Assembly (NCBI GenBank): GCA_014529385.2
Contig: CM043968.1
Coordinates: 24,740,513-24,804,512, forward strand
Source of the DNA: Adiantum capillus-veneris
Taxonomy: Eukaryota > Streptophyta > Polypodiopsida > Polypodiales > Pteridaceae
DNA length: 64,000 nt
Direction of reading: 5' to 3'
Under the pieces are notes generated by a model. The model was given only the letters and a program-made list of their open reading frames with translations. It had not been told where the DNA came from and made no database searches. A program made the translations under genes and the position numbers. Position 1 is the stretch's first letter. Each line of letters begins with the position of its first letter. Shown here in pieces: positions 50,190 through 60,829 of the stretch.

Positions 50190-50905
50190 TGTTAAGTATG
50201 GAGCCTGATTTACCCTTGTAATTTTCTGTGGTAAAAGCGCACATTTGTAAGGCCCCCATTATGAGGAGAAGCCATCGTGCGTGAAGGAAAATCACTCACC
50301 GGAAACCAAAATTTTCACGGACAAGAATCAGGGGCAACTTTAAAGGCCTCGGGGGCGGAGGCCCCCGAGACTTTTTTTCGCCGGAATATTCCTTTTCGCC
50401 GGAATATTATGGCCGAACGGCGGTCGGAAAGTGGTCGGAAAACAACCGGTCGGTTGGCCGGTAGTCAATGGCCAATGGCCGGTGGTCGGAAGTCAATGGC
50501 CGGTGGCCGGTGGTCGGAAGTCAATGGCCGGTGGCCGGTGGCCGAATTCAATGGCCGGTGGCCGAATTCAAAAGCGGACTTGTCTTCTCAAGGGCGGCCA
50601 CACATGGGCGGATTGGAGGGTCCGATTTGGACTTATTCGCACAAGGGCGGCTACACATGGCTGTCTCTCATAAGAGAGGGCAGCCCTTTTTGGCCTATAA
50701 AAGGAGGCCATTTCTACACACATTTCATAGTGTGAAGTTTGATGCAACAAGGTGAGTGTGAGGTGGTGAGAGTGAGAAGCAAGGCGGGAGCTCCATTAAG
50801 GGTATAATCCCTTTGTAAACTACTTCTTGTTTTGAAGTACCAAAGCCATTGAGTGGCTGCTTTCCCGTGGACGTAGCCCACATTGGGTGAACCACGTATA
50901 TCGTG

Positions 50906-50955
<50 letters not shown>

Positions 50956-51040
50956 ACTATAATCTCGTGTATATAAATTTGTCTCTCTCCATTAAGTAAT
51001 CTACTCAATTATCTATTTAGCTACGTCTTATTTCCTAACA
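50190..51040 (+). repeat. Solo LTR, family S, complete with target duplication
   Basis: TGTTAAGTATGGAGCC...TTTCCTAACA, 851 bp, flanked by a perfect 5-bp duplication CTGCG (50185-50189; 51041-51045). A TATA box (CCTATAAAAGG) lies near 50697 and a CT tract (50912-50953) about 215 bp downstream. A GGCCGGTGG-rich minirepeat (50460-50570) makes this copy longer than the others. No coding is present. Confidence 0.9.
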
Positions 51041-51480
51041 CTGCGGGCATGTGGCCGCGACAAGAGCAGGGGAGAGCGGGTTGTCAGCGAGAGAGGAGGA
51101 GTGGATGAGGTAGAGGAAGGGGGTGCCGAGAAGGGAGAGAGGGGATATTAGAGAGAGAGTTACGTAGGGAAAATGAGAGAGAGAGAGAGAGACAGAGATA
51201 TCTCATTCGATGCCTGCCCGGGGAATAAACTACAGGGAGAGAGAGAAGTGGTAGTGAAATCGAGGGCGGCCTGCTGCGCTGAGGCATAGACGAGCGGGGG
51301 CATGAAGGTGTAAGGCCGGCCAATCGAGGGGGGAGCCATGTGACGAGGCCATGCTAGTAAAAACCAGCTTCATAAAGTTTTCCAGGCATTGCCGAGCCTT
51401 CCAATGGTGCCGCCAAGGCTTCAACAAGGGAAAAATAAGTTTTTTTTTTTCTTTGATTTCCAAAAATCGGTCATCAATAC

Positions 51481-51906
51481 CTATGGGTTCACGGTGAGTA
51501 GAGCTGCGAATTAGGATCTTACAAACCAAAAAGTGGTGACCTGTATTTTGATGCCTGTCTTTATACGCGATTGTCGCACGAGGCAGTTAGAGCTGGGATA
51601 CCAAGTCATAATCCATAGGTTATTGATCGCTTGATGAGGAGAGTGTGTCCTATGAGTTTCATGACATTTCGAATGCGTTTTGTCTCGTTTCGGATAGCTT
51701 AAGCATCATAGGTTGAGTCGCTTTCACTAGTAGAACGGTTAGATTTAATTTCCTCGAGTAGAGATTGTCATAAAAGGTCGAGAAGGTGCTTGACATCCAT
51801 CTTCTTGTTGCCATGCACCTACAGGTAAGCTTCGTCCTTGGCTGACATAGAGTTGTTGGTTTTGTTCTCTCTATGCTAGCATCCGCTCGCGGCGTATCCG
51901 CCAACA
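51481..51906 (+). repeat. 5' LTR of element X, second part
   Basis: It resumes at CCTATGGGTTCACGGTGAGT and aligns to 59825-60255 with roughly 90% identity by eye, ending CCGCCAACA directly before the primer binding site. Confidence 0.85.
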
Positions 51907-51907
51907 T

Positions 51908-51925
51908 TGGCGTTGCTGCTGGGGA
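51908..51925 (+). other. Primer binding site of element X (Asp tRNA type)
   Basis: TGGCGTTGCTGCTGGGGA resembles the TGGCGCCGTTGCCGGGGA primer site used by plant Tat/Athila/Ogre-type gypsy elements, with about two or three changes. Confidence 0.7.
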
Positions 51926-54226
51926 ACGAAGTCCTAGGTAGGTGACCTTAGACCAATCCTATGAGGTGAGAGTCCCTCTGGTTTGCGAGAATATTATTTT
52001 TACCTTAGTTTAGCTAGGATCCATAGAGAGGTGCTAGGGAGCACGTGTCTTGCCTTGGTCACCCGTGTAGATGATTTTAGTTTAGATTTGTATATGTTTT
52101 GGTGTTTGAGTGGTTGATGAGGTGATAAGAGCATTAGCTAGTCAGTGTGTGTAAGTTGAGTGTTTATCCACCCACCATTGAAAAATCCCATTTTTTATGT
52201 TTAGGAGTAGCTTTAGGTAGATGATTTGATCTTGATCTAGAGCTGTCCATCAATGAAAATTTGATTGAGTTGTTTATTTGCATTGAAATCTTGAAAAGAA
52301 GTCATTTCTTAGTCAAAACAGTGCAAAAACAAAGTTCACAAAAAGGTTTTGCAGGACTGAGGGTTGCTGAGAACTTAAGAAGACATTTGGGAGGGTTCTG
52401 CACATAAAAGCACAAATTTGCAAGGTTAGACATTATATGCGTATAATGTCTCAAGGGCTAAAAAGAGACCAAAATTGTGAAAACTGATTGTACCAGTGTG
52501 TTCAAAAGAGTCCTTATAAGTGACACCTTCAGTGGAGAATTTTGGCATAGATTTGGGGATCAAAAGCCAAAAGATGAAGTGGTTGTGAGTGAGAAAAGCA
52601 AAAACTTGTGTTTGTGAACACTTTTGAGCTTTAAATTTTGTTGTAAACACATGTACATGTTTCTGATAAAAAGGGGAACTTAGAATAGAAACACATCTAA
52701 ATTTTGAGATGATAGACATCATACGCGTATGATGTATTTAGCTTGGATTTGGGTGCTAAACTGCATATTTGATTGCAAGATTTCACATTATTTGGGCAAC
52801 CAACCTGATAATTAAAGAGAGCTTTGCAAATTTTAGTCAATAACAAAGAAAATTGATGAATTGGTGTAAAATTGACATCAAAACCTGATTTTGAGCAGAT
52901 ATACTTGGTATACTCATAGAGGAGAACCTTGGGCAGAAACAGAAGTCTAGTCTGAGGAAAAAGACATCATACATGTATCATGTGTTTTGGCCCAGATTAT
53001 AGTCAAATTGTACAAGTAAGTGTCCCCTAATGTCTTAAAGCATTTAAGGAGTCCATAACTAAATTTCATTGCATTTGGCTCAAATTCTAAGCTAAAAAAG
53101 GCTAAGAAATAGTCCAGACATTGTGCACACCCAATTTGGTTGTAACTTGCACAAAATTGGTTTAAATTCAAGTCAAAAGTAGATGTGAGTTCCTTAAGTA
53201 TTGAACAACCTCTGGAGCAAGATTCATCTCATTCTGAGCAAAAAGACATCATACGCGTATGATGTCTTTTTTATGATTTTGAACATTTTTTGAATTTCTG
53301 ACTATACAAGGTGTATGAGCACACCACTCTAAGCACAAACTTGCAAGAACTTCTTCATTCTGGGCAAAAAGACATTATACGTGTATGATGTCTTTTTGAC
53401 CCTATTGACTCCAAAATCTAAATTTGTGCATACCCTAGTATTCTAAGGGACCTTAGAAACCAATAGTCAAGATTTCATGAAAATTGAAGCATCTTTGGGC
53501 CATTAAGTGCCAAAGAACAAAAATTGAGCCACAGTGAGGCTTGAACTGATTATAACTTCCACAAAATTGGTTCAAAGCCAACTTTGAAAGCTTCTGAGAG
53601 TTACTTAGAGAATATCTGGAGAAGAAATCTTCTCATTTTTTCCAGATAGACATTATACGCGTATAATGTCTAAGGGCCAAAATTAGAGCTTATTTGATTG
53701 GATTGAGCCTGGCAAAGTGTTCCATTTAACTCTAACAACATATTTTACCAATCAAACTAGTGAGAAGAACATATATAGGAAACCAACCCTCCCCAAAATA
53801 AACTTTAGATGGAAAGTACTCGCATGGGACTAATCTACATTAAATATTACTAAAGTGAGAATCACTGTATGACAAAGATTTGCAGAGTCTAAAGTTTTGT
53901 ACAGATAGCCATCAACAAGGTCCAGCAAGTCAAGACCAATCAAAAGTACAATCAGTCAACCAATTGGAGAGCTGAAATAATAGCCAGAATAAGGAACGAT
54001 GGAATAAACTTTTGAGGTAAAAGGTTTGGATTGATAGTTGTGGGTTAAGGAATTGATGTATCTAAGATCAGGAAGAAATTTTCAAAGAGACTAGCGATCA
54101 CAAGGAGACAAGGTCAGCTTAGAGTTTATAGAGGAGAGCGTAACTTAAGCAAGAATAGATCCACTAGCACCAATTATAGAAGATAGAAGTGGGACCGACA
54201 CCTCTTCAGAGCAATCTATTTACCTC
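51926..54226 (+). other. Leader of element X
   Basis: 2.3 kb without a convincing reading frame, between primer site and the first Gag ATG. Most of it (52370-53670) is a series of diverged repeats each ending in a palindrome (separate entry). AAAATTGGTT, GCACAAA.TTGCAAG and TCTCATT recur in the spacer sequence. Confidence 0.65.
52429..53670. repeat. Six copies of a 22-bp palindrome in the leader of element X
   Basis: Copies at 52429-52450, 52715-52736, 52963-52984, 53245-53266, 53371-53392 and 53649-53670. The consensus is GACATYATACG followed by its reverse complement. Copies 4 and 6 are perfect palindromes; copy 4 extends to 30 bp with flanking AAAA/TTTT (53241-53270). The others have one to a few mismatches. 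Spacing is 286, 248, 282, 126 and 278 bp, so most lie in diverged units of about 280 bp. As RNA each could fold into a 9-bp or longer hairpin with a self-complementary CGCG (or CAUG-like) loop. Confidence 0.9.
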
Positions 54227-55426
54227 ATGGCTGACCAAAACACCACTATTAACCGACCAAGCCAAGTAGGAGGAGGTAGCACCTCTAAGAACCCCACTCG
54301 GATGATGAGGTTTACAACCCTTTACTTAGAAGGACCAAATGCCCATGGGGCTCTAGTATATGCTGATGAAAGGGGACGTAAAAGCATATGTATTGAAGAA
54401 AAACAAGCTGAAGGAGTGGAAGCCCTTCTATTGTATGATGATGGGGATAGATTTCGAGATGATGAGGGAATACATTACCTCATTGTCAAGGACCTGGAGA
54501 ATTATAACAAATATGGAGACAATGTTGTAAGAGGGAAGATGGTTTTTGAAATCACCAAAATACCTCCAAGGATAGACCTACCTAACGCCACCTGGTGTTT
54601 GACAAAAAGGTGACTAAAGTGATGACTAGCCTAGGGACTGTAGGAATCTATGAGTACCTAAATGGGAGAGTCAAAACATATTCCCGATGTCTAGCACCTT
54701 ACCCCTTTGAGTTAAGCACAGAAAAGATTTTATACTTGTTCTCATACGAATTAGGTGAAGGGAGTCTCATAATATATGTAAACAAATATGGAAGGGAGTA
54801 TGTACCGATAGAGAAAGCAGAGGTAGCGAGATTGATAGTTATTGGAGCAATTACAACATATCCAGTGACAACTCAAGGACTAAACCCTACCCCTAGCAAG
54901 TCTACAAATCCCGAAAATAGAGGATACGGCCAGATTTCCAACTAGACAAACTAGAATGGTTGAAACTCCAATTTTTCCTTCATATTTCAACCCAAATCCT
55001 GAGACGTTGCAATCTTGGTTGCGACCTACAATAACGAGGGAATATGAGTTCTATAGAGGAGAAGTCCCTATTACAAATGGATCATATGTGAACCCTATAG
55101 TCTCACCAATGCCTACTTATTCTTACTCTTATCCCAAAGAGAGCAAGGGACCAACAACGGTATCGACCAGGGCAAGATTCCCCTATATGGAGAGAATCAA
55201 GACGAAAAGAAGATTTGCAGTGGAACCACCTTTTGAAAGGTCATATAGAGGACACGGAGTGGGAGAACCATTTGACGGAGGATTGAGATATGAAACAGAA
55301 CGTGTAAGGGGAGAGGGACGAGGGGATTCAACCGTTAGGCTGGTAGATCACAGGCGTGTTAGACCCTCTCAAGTCTAGAAATGGGTTAACAATAAATATT
55401 CATGGGAAAGAGACCCTAGATACCAT
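54227..55426 (+). pseudogene. Element X Gag N-terminal extension
   Basis: From ATG 54227 (MADQNTTINRPSQVGGGSTS) the product runs through FTTLYLEGPNAHGALVYADE and RFRDDEGIHYLIVKDLENYN; a frameshift near 54590 leads to VFDKKVTKVMTSLGTVGIYE and YPFELSTEKILYLFSYELGE, then a stop near 54943. A third piece (54956-55378) has TLQSWLRPTITREYEFYRGE and an Arg-rich end (RVRGEGRGDSTVRL). I do not recognise a domain. It precedes the canonical gag domain without a gap, so it was probably the start of one Gag polyprotein; three lesions break it now. Confidence 0.5.
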
Positions 55427-56440
55427 GTGGCAATGTTTTTGAGAGTGATCCGAGCGAAAGAGGTCAGGGACTTCGATACACAGTTTGCTAGATTTGGACT
55501 CACCTTGGAGGAAGAGGCTCCCACCTGGTTTGATTCTGTTGAAAGACGGGATTTTGAGACCATCCAAGAAGTATTTGACGAATTTGTGGAGGAATTCTCT
55601 CAAAGAGAGATAGCCCACAATACTGTCTCTCAAATCCATAAGTTCAAGCAAAAAGAGGGAGAATCTGTCAGGAAGGCAGCCCTACAATTGAAACGGTACG
55701 TAAAATTTTGTTCGATAGAAGAATTACCTACTCAATCTAGACTCATGTTGATATTTATCCAGGGATTGAGAAATGCATACCTTCAAAAGGATTTGCATAT
55801 GAAGAAAAGCCCCACTCTAAATGAGTTAACCAAAGAGGCTTTATTCCTAGTAGACCAACACCTGGGATTTGAAAAGCATTATTCCCAAAGAAGTGAATTA
55901 CGCCCAATACCTGCATGAGCAAGTGGTCTGCATGGGCATGGAAAAGCCAAAGTACATTGGAGGAGGAGAAACACTGATGAAGATTGCATATGAAGCCATC
56001 AATGCTGGAGGACAGTGGCCTGAGCCACCAACACAAAATGAGTGGTTCAAGTTGAAGCCAGATATAGAAGAAGAACCGGTGATTACAGTGGCTCCACAGT
56101 AACCACACAAATACAAAGAAGGCTAGAAATAGTACCAGAGGAAGAACCTGTGGAACCTCCAAAGAAAAAGAGAAAGATGGTAGTGACCAAAGAAGCAAAG
56201 CCCAAGGAAACACACAGCCAAAAAGCCGCTTAGATGGAGAGGTTGATTGAGCAGTTCAGGACAAAAAGAGCACTCAAAGGAGACTTTGAAGAGTACTGGG
56301 TGCCAGACCCAGCAAAAGTTGGCGGAAGCTCCTCTATACCTCTAGAGGATCAGTTTGATCAATATATCCGAGCATATGAGGAAACAGAGAGGGTGCTCAA
56401 ACAACAGAACTTAGTGCCCTTCACAATGGAGGAAGTTTAA
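55427..56440 (+). pseudogene. Element X Gag core (retrotransposon gag domain)
   Basis: From RYHVAMFLRVIRAKEVRDFD it reads FGLTLEEEAPTWFDSVERRD, VFDEFVEEFSQREIAHNTVS, then SVRKAALQLKRYVKFCSIEE and LMLIFIQGLRNAYLQKDLHM: a clear Retrotrans_gag domain, the capsid part of gypsy Gag. It is 163 codons open to 55918. The downstream frames 55869-56102 (EQVVCMGMEKPKYIGGGETL), 56042-56233 (basic PPKKKRKMVVTKEAKPKETH, like a nuclear localisation signal) and 56234-56440 (MERLIEQFRTKRALKGDFEE) continue it across frameshifts. No CCHC zinc knuckle is visible. Confidence 0.75.
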
Positions 56441-57300
56441 GACATTAAGAAGAAGCTGAGAGAAACGAGGGAAACCTCCAGCTACGTAGGAGCAAGAAGG
56501 TGATAAACCAAAAGTTGAAACCCCACCACCTTCACCACTAGGCTCTTCCACCGCTCCTCCAAGTCTAAAACCCTCGACATCCCAACCACAAACCTCACCA
56601 GAAAGAATAGAAGAGGCAGCACCTCCACCAAGAAACAAGGAGAAAGAAGAAAGGGACACCTATGAAGACCTCCTTCAATCTGGTATACAATGGAAGAGGC
56701 TTCAACAGTAGTTTACGGAACTCCAACCCCATCATGGTTTGCGAGATAGAAATAAGAAAGACAAGATATCCTTGCTGAATAGATAAGAGTTGGTGGATCA
56801 CAGGGACCATAATTAGACTCAAGAAATGCAAAGAAGAGCTCAAGAAAGGCATTCCCCACAGCCTGCAGTGCCAGGGTTAGTCCACATCTTGCAACCGCCA
56901 CAATAGAGATCATTGGCCAGCCCGTGGAGAGCACCTCCAGCAGGGGTCATGTTAAGTATGGGACGTCAGGTTCCTTTGGCTGGCCCTATCTATAGGCCAT
57001 CAACCAGAAATTAGACTTGAGAAATGCAAAGAAAAGCTCAAGAAAGGCATTCCCCACAGCCCGTAGTGCCAGGGTTAGTCCACATCTTGCAACTGCCACA
57101 ATAGAGACAATTGGCCAGCCCGTGGAGAGCACCTCCAGCAGGGGTCATGTTAAGTATGCGACGTCAAGTTCCTTTGGCTGGCCCTATCAATAGGCCATCA
57201 ACCAAAAACTTGGTAGCAGCAAATGAAGATGACATAAGAGCCGCATATCAGATACTTGATAGAGTCAGAACGTGGTCTCTGACCATTGCTGAAGAAAACA
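56441..57300 (+). pseudogene. Element X low-complexity region with 197-bp tandem duplication
   Basis: A Pro/Ser/Thr-rich stretch (about 56510-56640) is followed by a direct tandem duplication, 56814-57010 and 57011-57207, carrying HSPQPAVPGLVHILQPPQ and SPWRAPPAGVMLSM twice. The period of 197 bp is not a multiple of three, so the second copy shifts frame. It then reads NEDDIRAAYQILDRVRTWSL, TIAEENS and is cut by a solo LTR. Confidence 0.6.
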
Positions 57301-57305
57301 GTATG

Positions 57306-57393
57306 TGTTAGGAAATATGACGTAGCTAAATAGATATTTGAGTAGATAACTTAATGGAGAGAGATAGATTTCACACACAAGAGATTATAGAGT

Positions 57394-57457
<64 letters not shown>

Positions 57458-58062
57458 CATGATATACGTGGTTCACCCAATGTGGGCTACGTCCACGGGA
57501 AAGCAGCCACTCAATGGCTTTAGTGATTCAAAACAAGAAGTAGTTTACAAAGGGATTATACCCTTAATAGAGGTCCCGCCTTGCTTCACTCTCACCACCT
57601 CACACCCACCTTGTTGCATCAACTTCACACTAGGAAATGTGTGTAGAAATGGCCTCCTTTTATAGGCCAAAAGGGCTACCCTCTCTCATGAGAGGCAGCC
57701 ATGTGTAGCCGCCCTTGTGTTGATAAGTCCAAATCGGACCCTCCAATCCGCCCATGTGTGGCCGCCCTTGAGAAGACAAGTCCGCTTTTGAATTCGGCCA
57801 CCGGCCATTGACTTTCGACCACCGGCCAACCGACCAACCGATCGGTCGTTTTCCGACCGCCATCCGACCATAATATTTCGGCGAAAAGGAATATTCCGGT
57901 TCGAGATTGGCCATGAAAATTTTGGTTTCCGACGAGTGATTTATATTTCCTGCGAGTGATTTTCCGTCACGCACAATGGCTTCTCCCCATAATGGGGGCC
58001 TTACAAATGTGCGTTTTTACCACATAAAATTACAAGAGGTAAATCAGGCTCCATACTTAAGA
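57306..58062 (-). repeat. Solo LTR, family S, inside element X
   Basis: 757 bp, plus-strand TGTTAGGAAATATG...CATACTTAAGA (the terminal CA is changed to GA), flanked by a perfect 5-bp duplication GTATG (57301-57305; 58063-58067). A GA tract lies at 57396-57453; the TATA box is in the minus sense near 57661-57651. The coding of X continues on both sides. Confidence 0.9.
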
Positions 58063-58715
58063 GTATGTTGCATACCGAAGAAGATAATATCCAAATGGAA
58101 GATGATAGCCTTTCGAGCATGGTCCAAATTACCCACTTGAAAGATGAGAAAGCCGAAAAGGAGCTTGAGACTCTCAATGCAACACTGAGAGAGGCTAAGA
58201 GTGAACGAGATACTCTAACACTAGAAATGGCAGAGGTTCGAGAGAAGTCAAGACTCTCCAAGAAGAGAAAGAAAGAGTAGAAGATGAGCTAGAGGCAACA
58301 AAATATGAAGTGCTAGTGCTGAAAGAAAAATTAGAGCTCCAGGACTTGACAATCAAGAGATTAAGGGCAACACCGAGGGCTGTACGGGCAAGTGCAGGGG
58401 CAAGATAGTCAAGTTGTGCAAGCCTTGGAAGCACAATTCACCGCCCTCCAAAAGGAATTAGGGCTAGAGCAAAGACAACAAATGCATACAGCAGAAGGAT
58501 CTCTAGCCATGGAGGAAAGAATGAAGGCTGAACACAAAGAGCTTCAAAAATAACATGAGGAGCTTCAACGACAAATGGCTACACTACAAGAGATGTTGGT
58601 AGACCAAGCAGAAGCAGCAACTAAAAGAGATATGCTTGCTCAACAACAGCTAATGGAATTACAAAGAGAAATAGCTGAAGCAAGGACACGACACGGAAGC
58701 ACGAGCCAGTGATCT
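58063..58715 (+). pseudogene. Element X coiled-coil region
   Basis: After the solo LTR: MEDDSLSSMVQITHLKDEKA, EKELETLNATLREAKSERDT, then (frameshift) EEKERVEDELEATKYEVLVL, KEKLELQDLTIKRLRA, and (frameshift) VVQALEAQFTALQKELGLEQ, ERMKAEHKELQK, a stop, HEELQRQMATLQEMLVDQAE and QQQLMELQREIAEARTR. About 210 residues of heptad-patterned, highly charged coiled coil. Such a segment is not a usual part of gypsy Gag or Pol. It may be captured or a lineage-specific Gag extension. Confidence 0.6.
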
Positions 58716-59350
58716 AGGGATCTAGGATTTCTAAAGTACTTGGTGGAAGCCCCAAAGATTATAAGGGATGACGTCCTATTCTGCCCAATCCCTCATGTAT
58801 GCACATGGGCAAACCATTTCAGAATCTTGAAGAGACATCCCAACTGGCTTAATTACCCCTCTTTGCAACCACCCAAGGAAGAAGAGAGAATAAGTGTCTC
58901 TTATATGGTGAAAACCTTGAAGGGCACCATTAAGACTTTCACTGGCTCTCTTGACTTGACGTGTGTGATGATGAGGAAAATTTGCAAGACTGGCTTGCAT
59001 TGAAGCGTTCCCACCGTCCAAAGCTACAGACTCGACCCTTCTGTCAATGGGCGACATTGTCACCACAATGACATATGATTTGTCGAGGCAGCCATCTCTA
59101 GAGGTATTACATATGCTCTATCAAAGGATCATGTTCTTACCCAGCTACAACATGTAGGCTTTTGAGGAAGCCTTCTACACTGGGTTATTTACATATGATA
59201 GCAAAATATTTGGCCCCACAATTCACCTTGGGCAATATAAGGTACGAGTCGTACTTAAAGCTGCCAAAGCCCCAAGGATTCCATTGACATGAACACAACT
59301 TCTACCGGAAGCAGAAGATCAAGACCTGTCATGTCAAGGCCGACATGAAC
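58716..59350 (+). pseudogene. Element X unrecognised C-terminal region
   Basis: Directly after the coiled coil: LGFLKYLVEAPKIIRDDVLF, CPIPHVCTWANHFRILKRHP, NWLNYPSLQPPKEEERISVS, TIKTFTGSLDLTCVMMRKIC, then across frameshifts SLEVLHMLYQRIMFLPSYNM, AFEEAFYTGLFTYDSKIFGP and QYKVRVVLKAAKAPRIPL. The composition is that of a folded protein with a conserved style (many aromatics), not low complexity. I do not recognise a family; no pol motif is present. It ends just before the polypurine tract. Confidence 0.5.
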
Positions 59351-59352
59351 GC

Positions 59353-59363
59353 GGAAGGGGGGA
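59353..59363 (+). other. Polypurine tract of element X
   Basis: GGAAGGGGGGA immediately before the LTR start TGTTGACGG. Confidence 0.8.
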
Positions 59364-59364
59364 A

Positions 59365-59567
59365 TGTTGACGGACAAACACAGAAGGAGCCTTCCCTATC
59401 TTTTGTATCATTATTTTTGAAGCCGAATGACAATTTTGTAATATTTGAGCGGCCAATATTCGTTGTGGAAACAAGCCTCTAATGAGGAATTGTATATAAG
59501 CCAATTTTTGTAACCCTAAGCCAACTTTTGAATTAATCAAAGCCGAACTTTACTATGCGCGTTGTGT

Positions 59568-59631
<64 letters not shown>

Positions 59632-60252
59632 TTCTCTTTCCTACACGCTCTACGGAACCCCCATTGTGAAAGCAAAACCATCAACGGGTTAGCAACAGCT
59701 ACGGCTTCAATCTAATGCCAAGTTTACACGATTTCAACGTCGTCGTCGTCGCGAAGCAAGCTCCTACGAGCTTTTGGGTGATTTTTCTCGCAAAACGTGT
59801 GTCTGTTTAGTGAATTCTTCATACCTTGGGTTCACGGTGAGTAGAGCTACGGATTAGGATCTTACAAAAAAAAAGTGGTGACCTGGATTTTAATGTTTGT
59901 CTTTATATGCGATTGTCATACGAGGAGGTTAGAGGTGGGATACCAAGTCATAGTCCATAGGTTATTGATCTCTTGATGAGGAGAGTGTATCTTATGAGTT
60001 TCATGACATTTTGAATGCGTTTGGTCTAGTTTCGGATAGCTTGAGCATCGCAGGTTGAGTTGCTTTCACTAGTGCATAGAATGGTTAGATTTGATTTCCT
60101 TGACGAGTAGAGATTGTCATGGAAGGTTGAGAAGGTACTTGACATCCATCTTCTTGTTTCCATGCGCCTACGGGTTAAGCTCTGTCCTTGGCTGACATAG
60201 AGTTGTTGGTTTTGTTCTCGCTCTGCTAGCATCCACTCGTGACATATCCGCC

Positions 60253-60255
<3 letters not shown>
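59365..60255 (+). repeat. 3' LTR of element X with TATA and (GA)n
   Basis: About 891 bp from TGTTGACGGACAAACACAGA to CCGCCAAC. TATATAAGCC at about 59491 is followed some 80 bp later by a GA tract (59571-59626). It is uninterrupted at ATAC, providing the empty site for the 3.8-kb insertion in the 5' LTR. The last base or two merge into a CT tract. Confidence 0.85.
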
Positions 60256-60287
<32 letters not shown>

Positions 60288-60720
60288 CATCCCTTGCCCT
60301 CGTGGAAACCGGGCCCCCACCCTCTCTCCTTCCCCTCCTCCATGGGAGCTACCCCTTCCCGCCTCTCGTGGCCCCGCGTGGGACCCATGTCCACGTGGCA
60401 CTCCATATGGATTGCAGGCGATGTGGCGAATTATGGCATGCCACACAGACTGTTGCGAACCATGTGGCAGTCCACGTGGTGTGCCACACATGGACACAAG
60501 TGCCGCAAGGGGCCACGCTGGTGTTCGCATGGAGTGTGGACGCTTGCATGGCCGCCCACATGGACCCACACGGCGTCCCCCTCCCCCCCCCCCCATTTGG
60601 CAACACACGCCCCCCTTCCTTTTTCCCTATAAAAGGGTCCCCTCTCCCCTTTTTTTCTTTCTCACTCTCACTCTCTACCTTTCTCTTAAAGTACCTAAGT
60701 CTTTGCTATTGTGGAAGGTA
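60256..60720 (+). promoter_or_regulatory. GC-rich block with two G-boxes and a TATA box
   Basis: After a CT tract (60256-60284) comes about 340 bp of GC-rich DNA holding CACGTG at 60392-60397 and 60473-60478 (G-box core), several GCCACA/CATGTGGC variants, a poly-C run (60581-60593) and CCCTATAAAAGGG (TATAAAA at 60628-60634), then a pyrimidine-rich start region (CTTTCTCACTCTCACTCTCT). It fits a plant promoter facing the decayed gene that follows; an unpaired LTR promoter is the alternative. Confidence 0.45.
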
Positions 60721-60829
60721 GTTCTAAATTTATAGTAAATACATGGGGTTTTTCTTAGAAACCACTTTGTTTTGGTGATTTGTATTGCAAGAAGAGTTCC
60801 ATGCAATGTATTGACTGAAAACACAAAAT

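Noticed and set aside
52429-53670. Palindromes as bacterial operators or terminators
   Set aside because: The context is the leader of a plant LTR element; there is no poly-T terminator pattern and no bacterial gene.
60239-60735. Overlapping open frames of 86-160 codons in the GC-rich block
   Set aside because: Open in many frames at once because GC-rich DNA has few stops; it looks like a promoter, not coding sequence.
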